Assembly (NCBI GenBank): GCA_002395155.1
Contig: DGWD01000007.1
Coordinates: forward strand, 1 to 45,659
Direction of reading: 5' to 3'
Length of the DNA: 45,659 bases
From: Treponema sp. UBA4267
GTDB lineage: Bacteria; Spirochaetota; Spirochaetia; Treponematales; Treponemataceae
The position numbers and the translations under genes were made by a program. Shown piece by piece: positions 16,561-24,562 of the stretch (within the stretch, counting starts at the first letter, position 1; each line of letters starts with the position of its first letter). The notes under the pieces are model-generated. The model was given only the letters and a program-made list of their open reading frames with translations. It did no database searches and was not told the origin of the DNA.

Positions 16561-19428
16561 ATGTTTAAGATTTCAGTTGAAAAGGGTAAGTTGGACCTTC
16601 TTTTTGTGTGTGAGCAGAACGAATTTTCTGGAGTAAAAAAAATTGCTGATAAAGTTAGACTTGATGTCCAGCGAATAACGGGAATTTTACCAGAAGCAAC
16701 TAACCAGGCAAGCCTGATAGAAGAAAAAGTGCCTGCTGTAATCTTTGGAACCCTGGGGCTTAGTTCAGAAGGCTCTTCATTGGTTGAAAAAGAAATTGCT
16801 CCTGAAATCATAAATAAAATTCGTGGAAAACGCGAAGTTTATGCATTTGTTGTTACAGAATCCAAAATCATAATTGCCGGTTCAGATAAAAGAGGTACAA
16901 TTTACGGACTTTTCCATTTATCTGACCTTATGGGAATTTCTCCACTTGTAGACTGGGCAGACATACTTCCTGCTCATCAGAATAGTATTTCTCTGGTAGA
17001 AGGTGAATATGTTTCAAAAGAACCAAGCGTAAGATTTAGAGGTTTCTTTATTAATGATGAATGGCCTGCTTGCGGAAACTGGTCAAAGCATAATTTTGGA
17101 GGTTTTAATGCCAAAATGTACGAACATGTTTTTGAACTTCTTTTACGCTTAAAGGGAAATTATCTCTGGCCTGCAATGTGGGCTTCTCGCTTTTCAGATG
17201 ATGGTCCTGGCCTTGCAAATGCCGAATTAGCCGATGAACTTGGTGTAATTATGGGGGCTAGTCACCACGAGCCATGTTGCCGTGCCGGAGAAGAGTACAA
17301 ACACCTTCGCGGTCCTAATTCAATTTATGGCGATGCCTGGAATTTCCGTTCAAATGAAGAAGGAATTACAAAATTCTGGGAAGACGGACTAAAGCGCAGC
17401 GGAAAATTTGAAAACGTTATTACAGTGGGAATGCGAGGCGAAGCTGATACAGCAATTATGCAGAATGCAACTCTGGCAGATAATATACAGCTGCTTAGAG
17501 ATGTTCTTAAAACTCAGAATTCTCTTATCAAAAAATATGTAAATGAAGATTTGGACAAGGTTCCAAGAATGCTGGCCCTTTATAAGGAAGTTGAACCTTA
17601 TTTCTACGGAGATAAACATACACCAGGTTTAATGAATAGTCCTGAGCTTGAAGGCGTTACTCTTATGCTTTGCGACGACAATCATGGAAACCTTCGTACA
17701 GTTCCAACAGAGGCAATGCGTAATCATAAGGGTGGATACGGAATGTACTACCATTTTGACTACCATGGATGGCCTTTTAGTTATGAATGGTTCAATACCT
17801 CTTATCTTCCAAAAGTAAAGGAACAGATGTGTGCCGCTTATGATTTTGGAATTAGAGATTTGTGGATTGTAAATGTTGGTGATGTAATGACTAACGAACT
17901 TCCTTTGGCATATTTCTTAGATCTTGCTTATGATTACGAAAAATATTCAAAATCAACAGCATTGGTAGAAAATTATGTAAGGGACTGGGCAAATCAGCAG
18001 TTTGCATGCCTTACAGACCAGCAGAAGGCCGAGATTTGCCAGATTGTAAACGGCTATACAAAACTTACCAATTTGCGTAGAACTGAATGTATACAGCCAG
18101 AAACCTTCCACCCAATCAATTTCTGCGAAAGTGATAAAGTCCTGGAGCAGGCGAATGAAATTATTGCAAAGGCAGAAGAACTTAGAAAAAATATTCCAGA
18201 AAATCTTGCGGCTGGTTACTTCCTGGAAGTTTTCCTGCCAGCTTGCGGAAATATGAATATTCTTAGAATGCAGCTTTACAGTGGAAAAAATAAATGGTTT
18301 GCAAGAAAATCTGCAATTGCGGCTAATATATATGCTGATAAAGTTCGCGAATGTTATAAATATGACCAGAGACTTGTGGACGAATGTGACAAAATTGATG
18401 ACGGAAAATTCTATGCATCTGGTTGGTCTGAGCATTTTGGATTTATAAACTGGTCAGAGGCCGAAAACCGTTATCCAACTTATACTTATATTGAACCAAC
18501 TCGTAAAAAGCGTTTTACAGTTTGGATTGATGGTCAAGATTTTACTACAACCGGACGTGAATGGACTGTAAGACAGTTAAAACTTACCGCTTTTAAAAAT
18601 CCAGATGTAACAGAAGCAAAAATTAAAATTGCAGGCTGTTATGCTCCTGGCGTTCCATTTATGCTGGACTTTGTTGGAGAAGGCAGCAAGTGGCTTACGG
18701 TTGTAGTTGAGTCTGATAAGGAACTGCACATTGAAACTGTAGTACTTACAATTGATCGCCAGAAGTTGGCTCAGGCTTCTTCTAAAAAGGATATTCTTAA
18801 AATCCAGAGTGATGATGGAAACGGAGCAAAAATTGAAGTTAGTGTAGAAATTGATGCCCAGGTTCCAGAAATGAATTATCCAAAGGGAACATTCGTACAG
18901 ACCGAAAAATATCTTTCTATTGAAGCAGAACATTATTTTGCAATTTGTGGTGGAGCAAATGACTCTCATTTTGAAGTTCTTCCAGGTTATGGCAAAACTT
19001 TATCAGCTTTGAAAGCTTTCCCACTTACTTTATCATACCCTAAGGGAAAACATGCACCTTATGTTGAATATAAGTTTGCTATGAATGATGATGGAGTTCA
19101 GACCTTTGACTTTTATCTGAATCCTTCTAATCCTGCTTATAAGGACAACAAAATGCAGTTTATTCTTGAAGTAAACGGCAAAAAAATTCTGAAAGACGTT
19201 GTAGAAGAAGGTTTTGCAGTTGGTGATAATCAGCAGCCATGGGGAAATGACGTAACAAACAATATAAGAATTTCTACAGTTTATGCTGATTGTTGTAAGG
19301 GCTTAAATACAATGCGTATTTATCCTGTAACACCAAATATTGTACTGGAAAAAATAGTAATTTATCCTGCAAATCAGATTATGCCAGATTCATATCTTGG
19401 TGCACCTGAAACTTATAGAATTAAATAA
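16561..19428 (+). CDS. GH115 xylan alpha-1,2-glucuronidase
   Basis: 955 residues without a signal peptide. GH115 enzymes remove (4-O-methyl)-glucuronic acid side groups from xylan or its oligomers. The N-terminal small domain (to about 150) leads into the catalytic barrel with SVRFRGFFINDEWPACGNWS, LRLKGNYLWPAMWASRFSDDG, MGASHHEPCCRAGEEY and YYHFDYHGWPFSYEW. The C-terminal part (from about 760) matches the GH115 C-terminal beta domain, starting near the YLSIEAEHYF block. AGGA lies before the ATG. It shares an mRNA with the upstream GH8 gene. No xyloside transporter or GH43/GH67 gene lies in the window, so uptake genes must be elsewhere. Lack of export implies that branched oligomers are imported intact and debranched inside. 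Confidence 0.93.
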   Translation: MFKISVEKGKLDLLFVCEQNEFSGVKKIADKVRLDVQRITGILPEATNQASLIEEKVPAVIFGTLGLSSEGSSLVEKEIAPEIINKIRGKREVYAFVVTESKIIIAGSDKRGTIYGLFHLSDLMGISPLVDWADILPAHQNSISLVEGEYVSKEPSVRFRGFFINDEWPACGNWSKHNFGGFNAKMYEHVFELLLRLKGNYLWPAMWASRFSDDGPGLANAELADELGVIMGASHHEPCCRAGEEYKHLRGPNSIYGDAWNFRSNEEGITKFWEDGLKRSGKFENVITVGMRGEADTAIMQNATLADNIQLLRDVLKTQNSLIKKYVNEDLDKVPRMLALYKEVEPYFYGDKHTPGLMNSPELEGVTLMLCDDNHGNLRTVPTEAMRNHKGGYGMYYHFDYHGWPFSYEWFNTSYLPKVKEQMCAAYDFGIRDLWIVNVGDVMTNELPLAYFLDLAYDYEKYSKSTALVENYVRDWANQQFACLTDQQKAEICQIVNGYTKLTNLRRTECIQPETFHPINFCESDKVLEQANEIIAKAEELRKNIPENLAAGYFLEVFLPACGNMNILRMQLYSGKNKWFARKSAIAANIYADKVRECYKYDQRLVDECDKIDDGKFYASGWSEHFGFINWSEAENRYPTYTYIEPTRKKRFTVWIDGQDFTTTGREWTVRQLKLTAFKNPDVTEAKIKIAGCYAPGVPFMLDFVGEGSKWLTVVVESDKELHIETVVLTIDRQKLAQASSKKDILKIQSDDGNGAKIEVSVEIDAQVPEMNYPKGTFVQTEKYLSIEAEHYFAICGGANDSHFEVLPGYGKTLSALKAFPLTLSYPKGKHAPYVEYKFAMNDDGVQTFDFYLNPSNPAYKDNKMQFILEVNGKKILKDVVEEGFAVGDNQQPWGNDVTNNIRISTVYADCCKGLNTMRIYPVTPNIVLEKIVIYPANQIMPDSYLGAPETYRIK

Positions 19429-19472
19429 AATTTACTTGTAACTAAGGGCTTAAATTATTATTTTATAGGTAT

Positions 19473-20069
19473 ATGAAAGATTACTACGAGGTACTTGGGG
19501 TTTCTAAAACCGCAAGTGCTGACGAAATTAAAAAGGCTTATAGGACTCTCGCATTTAAGTATCATCCAGACAGAAATGCTGGTAATAAGGAAGCAGAAGA
19601 AAAATTTAAAGAAATTACTGCGGCCTATGATGTTTTGAGTGATGAAGGAAAACGCCGTAATTATGACTTAGGCGGTTATTCAACAAACGATTATTCGAAT
19701 TCTACTCAACAACAATATCAGAGACAATATCAATATACTTATGCAGATCCTTTTGGACAGGATTTCTGGCAGAATTTTGCCGGTTCTTACAGACAGAATC
19801 AAACCCAGAATCAGTATCAAAACGATAATCCTTATAATAATTATTACAACAGTCAGAATAGATCACGTCAACGCAGGTCTTACACTCGCGGCGACTACTG
19901 GCAAATGCTTTTTATGAAGGCTATTCAGTCACTTGTTGCAATGTTTATGTTCAGAATATCTTTTTATATTATTCCATTTGGTTTTTTAATTTGTATTGGA
20001 GTTTTTGCAGATGGTATCAGAGGAATTGGTACCGCCATTAGAGGATTGAGAACAGTAAAATCTAAATAA
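19473..20069 (+). CDS. Membrane-anchored J-domain protein (DnaJ-like)
   Basis: 198 residues. Residues 1-66 are a J domain with the HPD motif at 31-33 (FKYHPDRNAG) and DVLSDEGKRRNYD, so it should stimulate an Hsp70. There is no G/F-rich or zinc-finger region; a Gln/Asn/Tyr-rich linker (about 70-135) follows, then one or two hydrophobic segments (about 150-185) and a basic tail. This is a type III J protein with a C-terminal membrane anchor and the J domain probably in the cytoplasm. The start context is poor: only TAGGT close to the ATG. It ends in a bidirectional terminator shared with tyrS. Confidence 0.85.
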   Translation: MKDYYEVLGVSKTASADEIKKAYRTLAFKYHPDRNAGNKEAEEKFKEITAAYDVLSDEGKRRNYDLGGYSTNDYSNSTQQQYQRQYQYTYADPFGQDFWQNFAGSYRQNQTQNQYQNDNPYNNYYNSQNRSRQRRSYTRGDYWQMLFMKAIQSLVAMFMFRISFYIIPFGFLICIGVFADGIRGIGTAIRGLRTVKSK

Positions 20070-20116
20070 AAAAAATGCAGGGCTTAAAATTGAAATTTCA
20101 AACCCTGCATTTTTTT
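20070..20116. terminator. Bidirectional terminator between the J-domain gene and tyrS
   Basis: AAAAAATGCAGGG (20070-20082) pairs with CCCTGCATTTTTT (20103-20115) around a 20-base loop; T runs flank the stem on either strand, so it can end both convergent transcripts. Confidence 0.93.
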
Positions 20117-20130
20117 GCGTTTATGCTAAA

Positions 20131-21363
20131 TTACATTTCTGCTAAATAATACTTTTTCTTACCGCGGCGGAAAATAATTACCTTACCTTCCAGAGCCATA
20201 TCTTTTTTAACAATCATTGTTTCATCTGTTACTACATCACCATTAATAGACAATGCCTTGTTTTTGATAAATTCACGTGCTTCACGTTTAGAAGAAGCCA
20301 TACCGTTGTTTACCATTACATCTACGAGTGGTAATTCCTCTGTAAACTTAAAGGTTGGAACTCCCTTCATTCCAGAAAGAATATCGCTTACAGAAAGATT
20401 CTTAAAATCGCCTGCAAAAAGCTTTTGGCTTACTGTTACAGCGTTATCTGCTTCTGCTTTACCATGCAAGTCTTTTACAACTTCCCAGGCAAGAGTTTTT
20501 TGTGCTATACGAGTTTCTGGAGCGGCCTGCTGCTGAGCGTAAATGTCTTCGATTTCTTCTTTTGTGAGGAAAGTGAAAACCTTAAGATATTCCAAAACCT
20601 TAGAATCATCAGTGTTGATAAGGTACTGGTAAATTGCATAAGGAGTAGTTTTTTCTTTATCAAGCCAAAGAGCGTTACCTTCTGATTTACCAAACTTTTT
20701 GCCGGTTGAATCCAAAATCAAAGGCATAGTAAAGGCATAAGCAGTTTTGTCTAAAACCTTGCGAATAAAATCTACACCCGTTGTAATGTTTCCCCATTGG
20801 TCAGAACCAGCAACCTGCATAATACAGTTCTTTTCCTGGAAGAGGTGGAGAAAGTCGTAACCCTGCATCAGCATATAAGAAAACTCTGCATAAGTAATTC
20901 CAGTTTCAAGACGACGCTGAATAATATCTTTTCCAAGCATGTAATTTACGTTGATGTACTTACCAATATCGCGGAGGAAGTTTAAGAAAGTGTAATCCTT
21001 CATCCAGTCGTAGTTATCAACAAGTTCAGCCTGTGGAACAATACGGCTTACCTGGTCGCGAATGCCTTTAATATTGTTGTTTACAGCTTCGTCAGAGATG
21101 ATTTCGCGTTCTGCAGTAGGACGAGGGTCTCCAATACGGCCTGTAGCACCACCACAGAGCAATACAGGGTGTTTTCCCGCATTGGCAAGGCGTTTTGCCA
21201 TACAGAGTGAAGAATAATGGCCAAGATGAAGGGAATCGGCAGTAGGGTCAGTTCCCCAGTAAAAAGAGAAAGCTTCTCCATCAAGAATCTTCTGCAATTC
21301 GGCTTCGTCACCAGCAACATCTTTAATAAGACCGCGCCATTTTAAATCTTCGTATAAAGTCAT
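20131..21363 (-). CDS. tyrS: Tyrosyl-tRNA synthetase
   Basis: 410 residues from the ATG at 21363, preceded by CAGGAGAT; a start seven codons earlier would cover this ribosome site and was rejected. It charges tRNA-Tyr. Class I signatures are HLGH (residues 46-49, the HIGH motif) inside the PTADSLHLGHYSSL block, the tyrosine-site sequence YDFLHLFQEKNCIMQVAGSD, and KFGKS as KMSKS. The C-terminus carries an S4-like RNA-binding domain (SSKREAREFIKNKALSING). A small hairpin (GGGAT-TGT-ATCCC) sits directly before the ribosome site. Full-length, bacterial type 1. Confidence 0.97.
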   Translation of the reverse strand: MTLYEDLKWRGLIKDVAGDEAELQKILDGEAFSFYWGTDPTADSLHLGHYSSLCMAKRLANAGKHPVLLCGGATGRIGDPRPTAEREIISDEAVNNNIKGIRDQVSRIVPQAELVDNYDWMKDYTFLNFLRDIGKYINVNYMLGKDIIQRRLETGITYAEFSYMLMQGYDFLHLFQEKNCIMQVAGSDQWGNITTGVDFIRKVLDKTAYAFTMPLILDSTGKKFGKSEGNALWLDKEKTTPYAIYQYLINTDDSKVLEYLKVFTFLTKEEIEDIYAQQQAAPETRIAQKTLAWEVVKDLHGKAEADNAVTVSQKLFAGDFKNLSVSDILSGMKGVPTFKFTEELPLVDVMVNNGMASSKREAREFIKNKALSINGDVVTDETMIVKKDMALEGKVIIFRRGKKKYYLAEM

Positions 21364-21414
21364 GTAAATCTCCTGGGGATACAATCCCTAATTTTTTTTG
21401 CTTAAATATTTATA

Positions 21415-21449
21415 TATAAAAAAAGCCTTCCATTTTTACGGAAGGCTTT
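21415..21449 (-). terminator. Terminator downstream of infA and the small ORF
   Basis: Minus strand AAAGCCTTCC (21449-21440), an eight-base loop, GGAAGGCTTT (21431-21422), then more T. Perfect ten-pair stem. It separates infA from tyrS, which is read in the same direction. Confidence 0.9.
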
Positions 21450-21486
21450 GTATTTACCATTTTAGGCTACTAATACAAGTTTAGCA

Positions 21487-21591
21487 TTAGCGTGCAACTT
21501 CCGCAGTCATAAAGAGAAAATCATAGCTATAATAAAGGTAAGCCAACGTTGAGGAATTGATTTTCTGTGCAAAGCGGATAGTGTTTTTCAT
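21487..21591 (-). CDS. Possible 34-residue protein downstream of infA
   Basis: ATG at 21591 to TAA at 21487, starting 11 bases after the infA stop and ending before the shared terminator. The product begins MKNTIRFAQKINSSTLAYLY and is aromatic in the middle. Codon choice resembles the neighbours, and the frame fills most of the 153 bases between infA and its terminator. The ribosome site is weak (CGGTAAA). I do not recognise the sequence. It could be a real small gene co-transcribed with infA or simply its 3' untranslated region. Confidence 0.4.
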   Translation of the reverse strand: MKNTIRFAQKINSSTLAYLYYSYDFLFMTAEVAR

Positions 21592-21602
21592 ATATTTACC
21601 GA

Positions 21603-21821
21603 TTATCTTTCGCGGAAAACGATACGTCCCTTATTCAAATCATAAGGTGAAAGTTCAACTTTTACGCTGTCACCAGGAACGATTCTAATGTAATGCTTAC
21701 GCATTTTTCCAGATAAGTGAGCCAAAATAACGTGGCCACCCTGCAATTCAACACGGAAGGTTGTGTTTGGAAGGGCTTCTTTTACGATTCCTTCTACCTC
21801 AATAGCTTCTTCTTTTGCCAT
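21603..21821 (-). CDS. infA: Translation initiation factor IF-1
   Basis: 72 residues, the normal size. IF-1 binds the 30S A site during initiation. It is a single OB-fold with the family sequence EVEGIVKEALPNTTFRVELQ, HLSGKMRKHYIRIVPGD, VKVELSPYDLNKGRI. AAGGAT lies 5 bases before the ATG. The gene is divergent from the DksA-type gene and is followed by a possible small ORF and a terminator. Confidence 0.98.
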   Translation of the reverse strand: MAKEEAIEVEGIVKEALPNTTFRVELQGGHVILAHLSGKMRKHYIRIVPGDSVKVELSPYDLNKGRIVFRER

Positions 21822-21879
21822 GGTAATCCTTTGTCTAAAAATGTATGAAAATTAATTATGCGATTTCCGAAAAAAAAGT

Positions 21880-21908
21880 TTGTCTTTTTGGAAATTTGCA
21901 TTTATATT
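21880..21908 (+). promoter_or_regulatory. Putative promoter of the DksA/TraR-type gene
   Basis: TTGTCT at 21880-21885, a 17-base spacer, TATATT at 21903-21908. The expected transcript has a leader of about 50 bases with a strong ribosome site at its end. Confidence 0.55.
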
Positions 21909-21966
21909 ATTATATACAAAACTTCATAACATTACAATATTAGTTAAAAAATGCGGGAGGAAGCAG

Positions 21967-22323
21967 ATGGATCAAGAATTTCTAGACAAGATGAAGGAAA
22001 AATTACTGGAGCAGCGAAGAACTTTGTTACAATCTCTCTCGGAACAGAGTGAAGACATGCGCAACCTTGTAAAAACTGTTGATTCTGGTGATGAAGCAGA
22101 TGTTGCGTCAGATGTTATAGATAGACAGTTGCTCAATTCTTTGGGAACTCAAGATGCAAACACATTAAAGAAAATTGATAATGCTATAGACAGAATTAAT
22201 CAACATAAATATGGAATATGTTTAGTTTGTGGTAAAGAAATTCCAAAAGAAAGACTAGAAATTTTGCCTTATGCACTTATGTGTATTGATTGTGCAAATG
22301 CAGAAGAACGTCGTAACAGATAA
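21967..22323 (+). CDS. dksA: DksA/TraR-family zinc-finger transcription factor
   Basis: 118 residues from ATG 21967, just after the strong site GGGAGGAAG; a longer frame from 21880 lacks support. A helical coiled-coil N-terminal part (LLEQRRTLLQSLSEQ) is followed by GDEADVASDV, which resembles the acidic DxxDxA tip of DksA, and a C4 zinc finger with Cys85, Cys88, Cys106 and Cys109. Such proteins enter the RNA-polymerase secondary channel and, with ppGpp, adjust transcription of rRNA and amino-acid genes. The gene is monocistronic with its own promoter and terminator. The name dksA is used in the family sense; ppGpp dependence is not shown. Confidence 0.9.
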   Translation: MDQEFLDKMKEKLLEQRRTLLQSLSEQSEDMRNLVKTVDSGDEADVASDVIDRQLLNSLGTQDANTLKKIDNAIDRINQHKYGICLVCGKEIPKERLEILPYALMCIDCANAEERRNR

Positions 22324-22351
22324 TTCAATATTAATTTTGCATTTATACAGG

Positions 22352-22381
22352 GGACTCTCTTCAAAAGAGAGTCCTTTTTTT
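22352..22381 (+). terminator. Terminator of the DksA/TraR-type gene
   Basis: GGACTCTCTT (22352-22361), loop CAA, AAGAGAGTCC (22365-22374), seven T. The T run overlaps the stop codon of the convergent PHP gene at 22380-22382. Confidence 0.93.
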
Positions 22382-23207
22382 ATAGCGGAATGCTACCTGC
22401 AATAGGGTAAACTAATTCCTTGTAGCCGGCCTTTTTGGCTATTTGAATGGCACGATCAAAGGCACAATCCAGGTCAGGGGCGTTGTGACAGTCGGAACTA
22501 ATACAAACTGGAATACCTGCATCATGCAGCAGAGACAAAAAGTATGATGAAGGATAAACGTCATCCATGGCACCACGGGCAATTGCACCTGTATTAATTT
22601 CGGCAATAACGCCTGTTTTGGCTGCAACTTTTACTGTTTCGCGAACTTCATCCTTATACCATTTTTCAGTTTCATCAAAAAAGTGAAGAAGGCCATTCCT
22701 TTTACGAACCAGGTCAGGATGTGCCCAGATTTCGAAATTGCCCTGTTTTAACATGTCTCTTTGGGCCTGGTAGTAATCATGCACACAAAGCCTTCCATCG
22801 CCCTTGTAGAGCCTTTCTAGGCCTTCCTGGACCTTATTTGTAGCGTCATCTACAGTTGCTTGCATATTATTGTGAACAACGTAATGTACAGCACCAATAA
22901 GATAATCGGGCTTAAGTTCACCAAAATGCGATTTTTCTGGAATGCTCAAAGGGGGAAAATAGTCACACTCAAAGCCACATAAAATTTTAATTCGGTCCTG
23001 GTATTTAACTGCAAGCTCTCGAATTGCCTTTACATAATCAGCATGTTGATTAGAGGGAATATGCCAGTCGGAACTAAAAGGGTACATGGAATGGCTTGAA
23101 AAACCAAGGACAGAAAAACCTTTTTCCAGGGCAGAAAGAACCATTTCTTCGGGAGTGTTCTTTCCGTCGCAAAAAGTTGAATGAGTATGAAGATTTATTT
23201 TAGTCAT
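22380..23207 (-). CDS. PHP-family phosphatase (histidinol-phosphatase HisJ/HisK type)
   Basis: 275 residues. The PHP metal-binding motifs are clear: NLHTHSTFCDG at the start, GFSSHSMYP, CGFECDYF, the GAVHYV block, and near the end AEINTGAI and CISSDCHNAPD. Closest by eye to histidinol-phosphatases of the PHP class, which dephosphorylate histidinol phosphate in histidine synthesis; related PHP enzymes act on other phosphoesters, and no his genes are nearby. It follows the response-regulator gene by 23 bases on the same strand and probably shares its mRNA. Its stop codon lies inside the terminator of the convergent gene. Confidence 0.85.
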   Translation of the reverse strand: MTKINLHTHSTFCDGKNTPEEMVLSALEKGFSVLGFSSHSMYPFSSDWHIPSNQHADYVKAIRELAVKYQDRIKILCGFECDYFPPLSIPEKSHFGELKPDYLIGAVHYVVHNNMQATVDDATNKVQEGLERLYKGDGRLCVHDYYQAQRDMLKQGNFEIWAHPDLVRKRNGLLHFFDETEKWYKDEVRETVKVAAKTGVIAEINTGAIARGAMDDVYPSSYFLSLLHDAGIPVCISSDCHNAPDLDCAFDRAIQIAKKAGYKELVYPIAGSIPL

Positions 23208-23230
23208 TTTATAACCGCTTAAATAAAGTT

Positions 23231-24481
23231 TTATTCCTGACCGTGTAAAACAGCCAGAGATTTTTGCACAAGAGTACTAGATTTTTGAGGTTTTACCAGA
23301 TATGTCTTTGCTCCTGCTCCAAGGGCTTTTACAATTACTTCGCGTTGGGTTGTTGCTGAATAAATGATAATTGGAGGCGTTTTAGGTCTCTTTTGAAGAG
23401 CTTGTAAAAGTGCAAGACCAGTTTTATCGGCAAGCAAAATATCAAGAATGATTAAGTCGAATTTTCCGTCTTTGTAGTAACTTAAAAAGTCTTTTCCGGT
23501 CGAAAAAGTAACACAGGTGGCACCGGCTTGCTCAAAGGCAATTCTAGTCATTTCGGCAGAAGCTTCGTCGCTATCAATAATGGCAACTACAAGTACGGTA
23601 CCAGTTTTTATATCGACACTTTTGTCTACGGCATCGGCAGCAAAACGGGTAGCCATAGAGCCTCTGTCTTCGTCAGTTTCAAAAGATGGAGTAAGAATTT
23701 TGTTTGTAATTAAATCTGTTACATCTGAACTTACAGAAGTGTCTACCAAATCGGTCAAAAGTCTGGTAAGGTTGTTAGACATTTCAATTCCAGCGTAATT
23801 CTGATGCCCAATAAGTAAATCATGAACAAATGGACTAAGTGAAAGAATTTTTACACTGTTAGGATGGATTTGAGGACAGGCCAGAACATTATCAATAAGA
23901 CATTCCAAATTGTAACCGTCTACAAAGGTAAGCTCAAGATTTGTAAGCATGATGATTACTTTAGGATTTTCAATTTCTTCTTTTTCAATCATTTCGGAAA
24001 GTTTAAATTGAAGAAGAGCTATTTTTTCTCTGTTTAAGCCAAGGGCAAGTTCTACAAAAATAATGTTGTTATTATGATGAAGGTCCAGTACACAAGGTGT
24101 TGTGTCCATTGAAAGAGGAATGTGAACAACTTGTCCTATTGATTTGAAAAGAAGGTCAAATTGAACAGGTTTTTCAAAGTATTTTATTACACCGTATTTT
24201 GCAAGGGCTGCAATACTTTGGCGGTCTCGTTTTGGACCTGTTATAATTACAGGAATATTGACTGCGTTTGAATCTTCTGTTTTTGACTCAAGGAAACTCA
24301 TCTCTTCAGAATTATCATCATCCATATCAAGAATGATGAGGTTTGGAAGAGTCGTAATCATTTTGGTATAAATATCACGGTTTTCCTGGGTTAGAATAAC
24401 TTCTATTTGCTCTTCAGAAAGCTTTTGTTTAAGAAAGTCTCTAAAGAGGGGATGATTATCTGCAATTAATACCTTCTTCAT
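23231..24481 (-). CDS. Response regulator with two receiver domains and a STAS-like middle
   Basis: 416 residues. Residues 1-120 are a receiver domain (VLIADNHPLFRD, phospho-acceptor Asp52 in IILDMDDD, Lys in YFEKPV). Residues about 130-260 resemble a STAS/anti-sigma-antagonist fold (LNREKIALLQFKLSEMIE, then KVIIMLTNLELTFVDGYNLECLID). Residues about 290-412 are a second receiver (VVAIIDSDEASAEMTR, IILDILLADKTG, YLVKPQK). There is no DNA-binding or enzymatic output, so it probably signals through protein contacts. No histidine kinase is encoded nearby. It lies between a giant surface lipoprotein and the PHP phosphatase, same strand. The ATG has no Shine-Dalgarno sequence. Confidence 0.85.
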   Translation of the reverse strand: MKKVLIADNHPLFRDFLKQKLSEEQIEVILTQENRDIYTKMITTLPNLIILDMDDDNSEEMSFLESKTEDSNAVNIPVIITGPKRDRQSIAALAKYGVIKYFEKPVQFDLLFKSIGQVVHIPLSMDTTPCVLDLHHNNNIIFVELALGLNREKIALLQFKLSEMIEKEEIENPKVIIMLTNLELTFVDGYNLECLIDNVLACPQIHPNSVKILSLSPFVHDLLIGHQNYAGIEMSNNLTRLLTDLVDTSVSSDVTDLITNKILTPSFETDEDRGSMATRFAADAVDKSVDIKTGTVLVVAIIDSDEASAEMTRIAFEQAGATCVTFSTGKDFLSYYKDGKFDLIILDILLADKTGLALLQALQKRPKTPPIIIYSATTQREVIVKALGAGAKTYLVKPQKSSTLVQKSLAVLHGQE

Positions 24482-24562
24482 AAGATTATATTAACATAAT
24501 TTTTGGTTAAATTAAAGGTGCGAAGATTATTTATAAAAAGTGAATTCTCTTGCTATAAAACT

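Noticed and set aside
21385..21421. T-box or attenuator before tyrS
   Set aside because: Only a five-pair hairpin and a terminator belonging to infA are present; no T-box consensus, tyrosine-rich leader or specifier loop was found.
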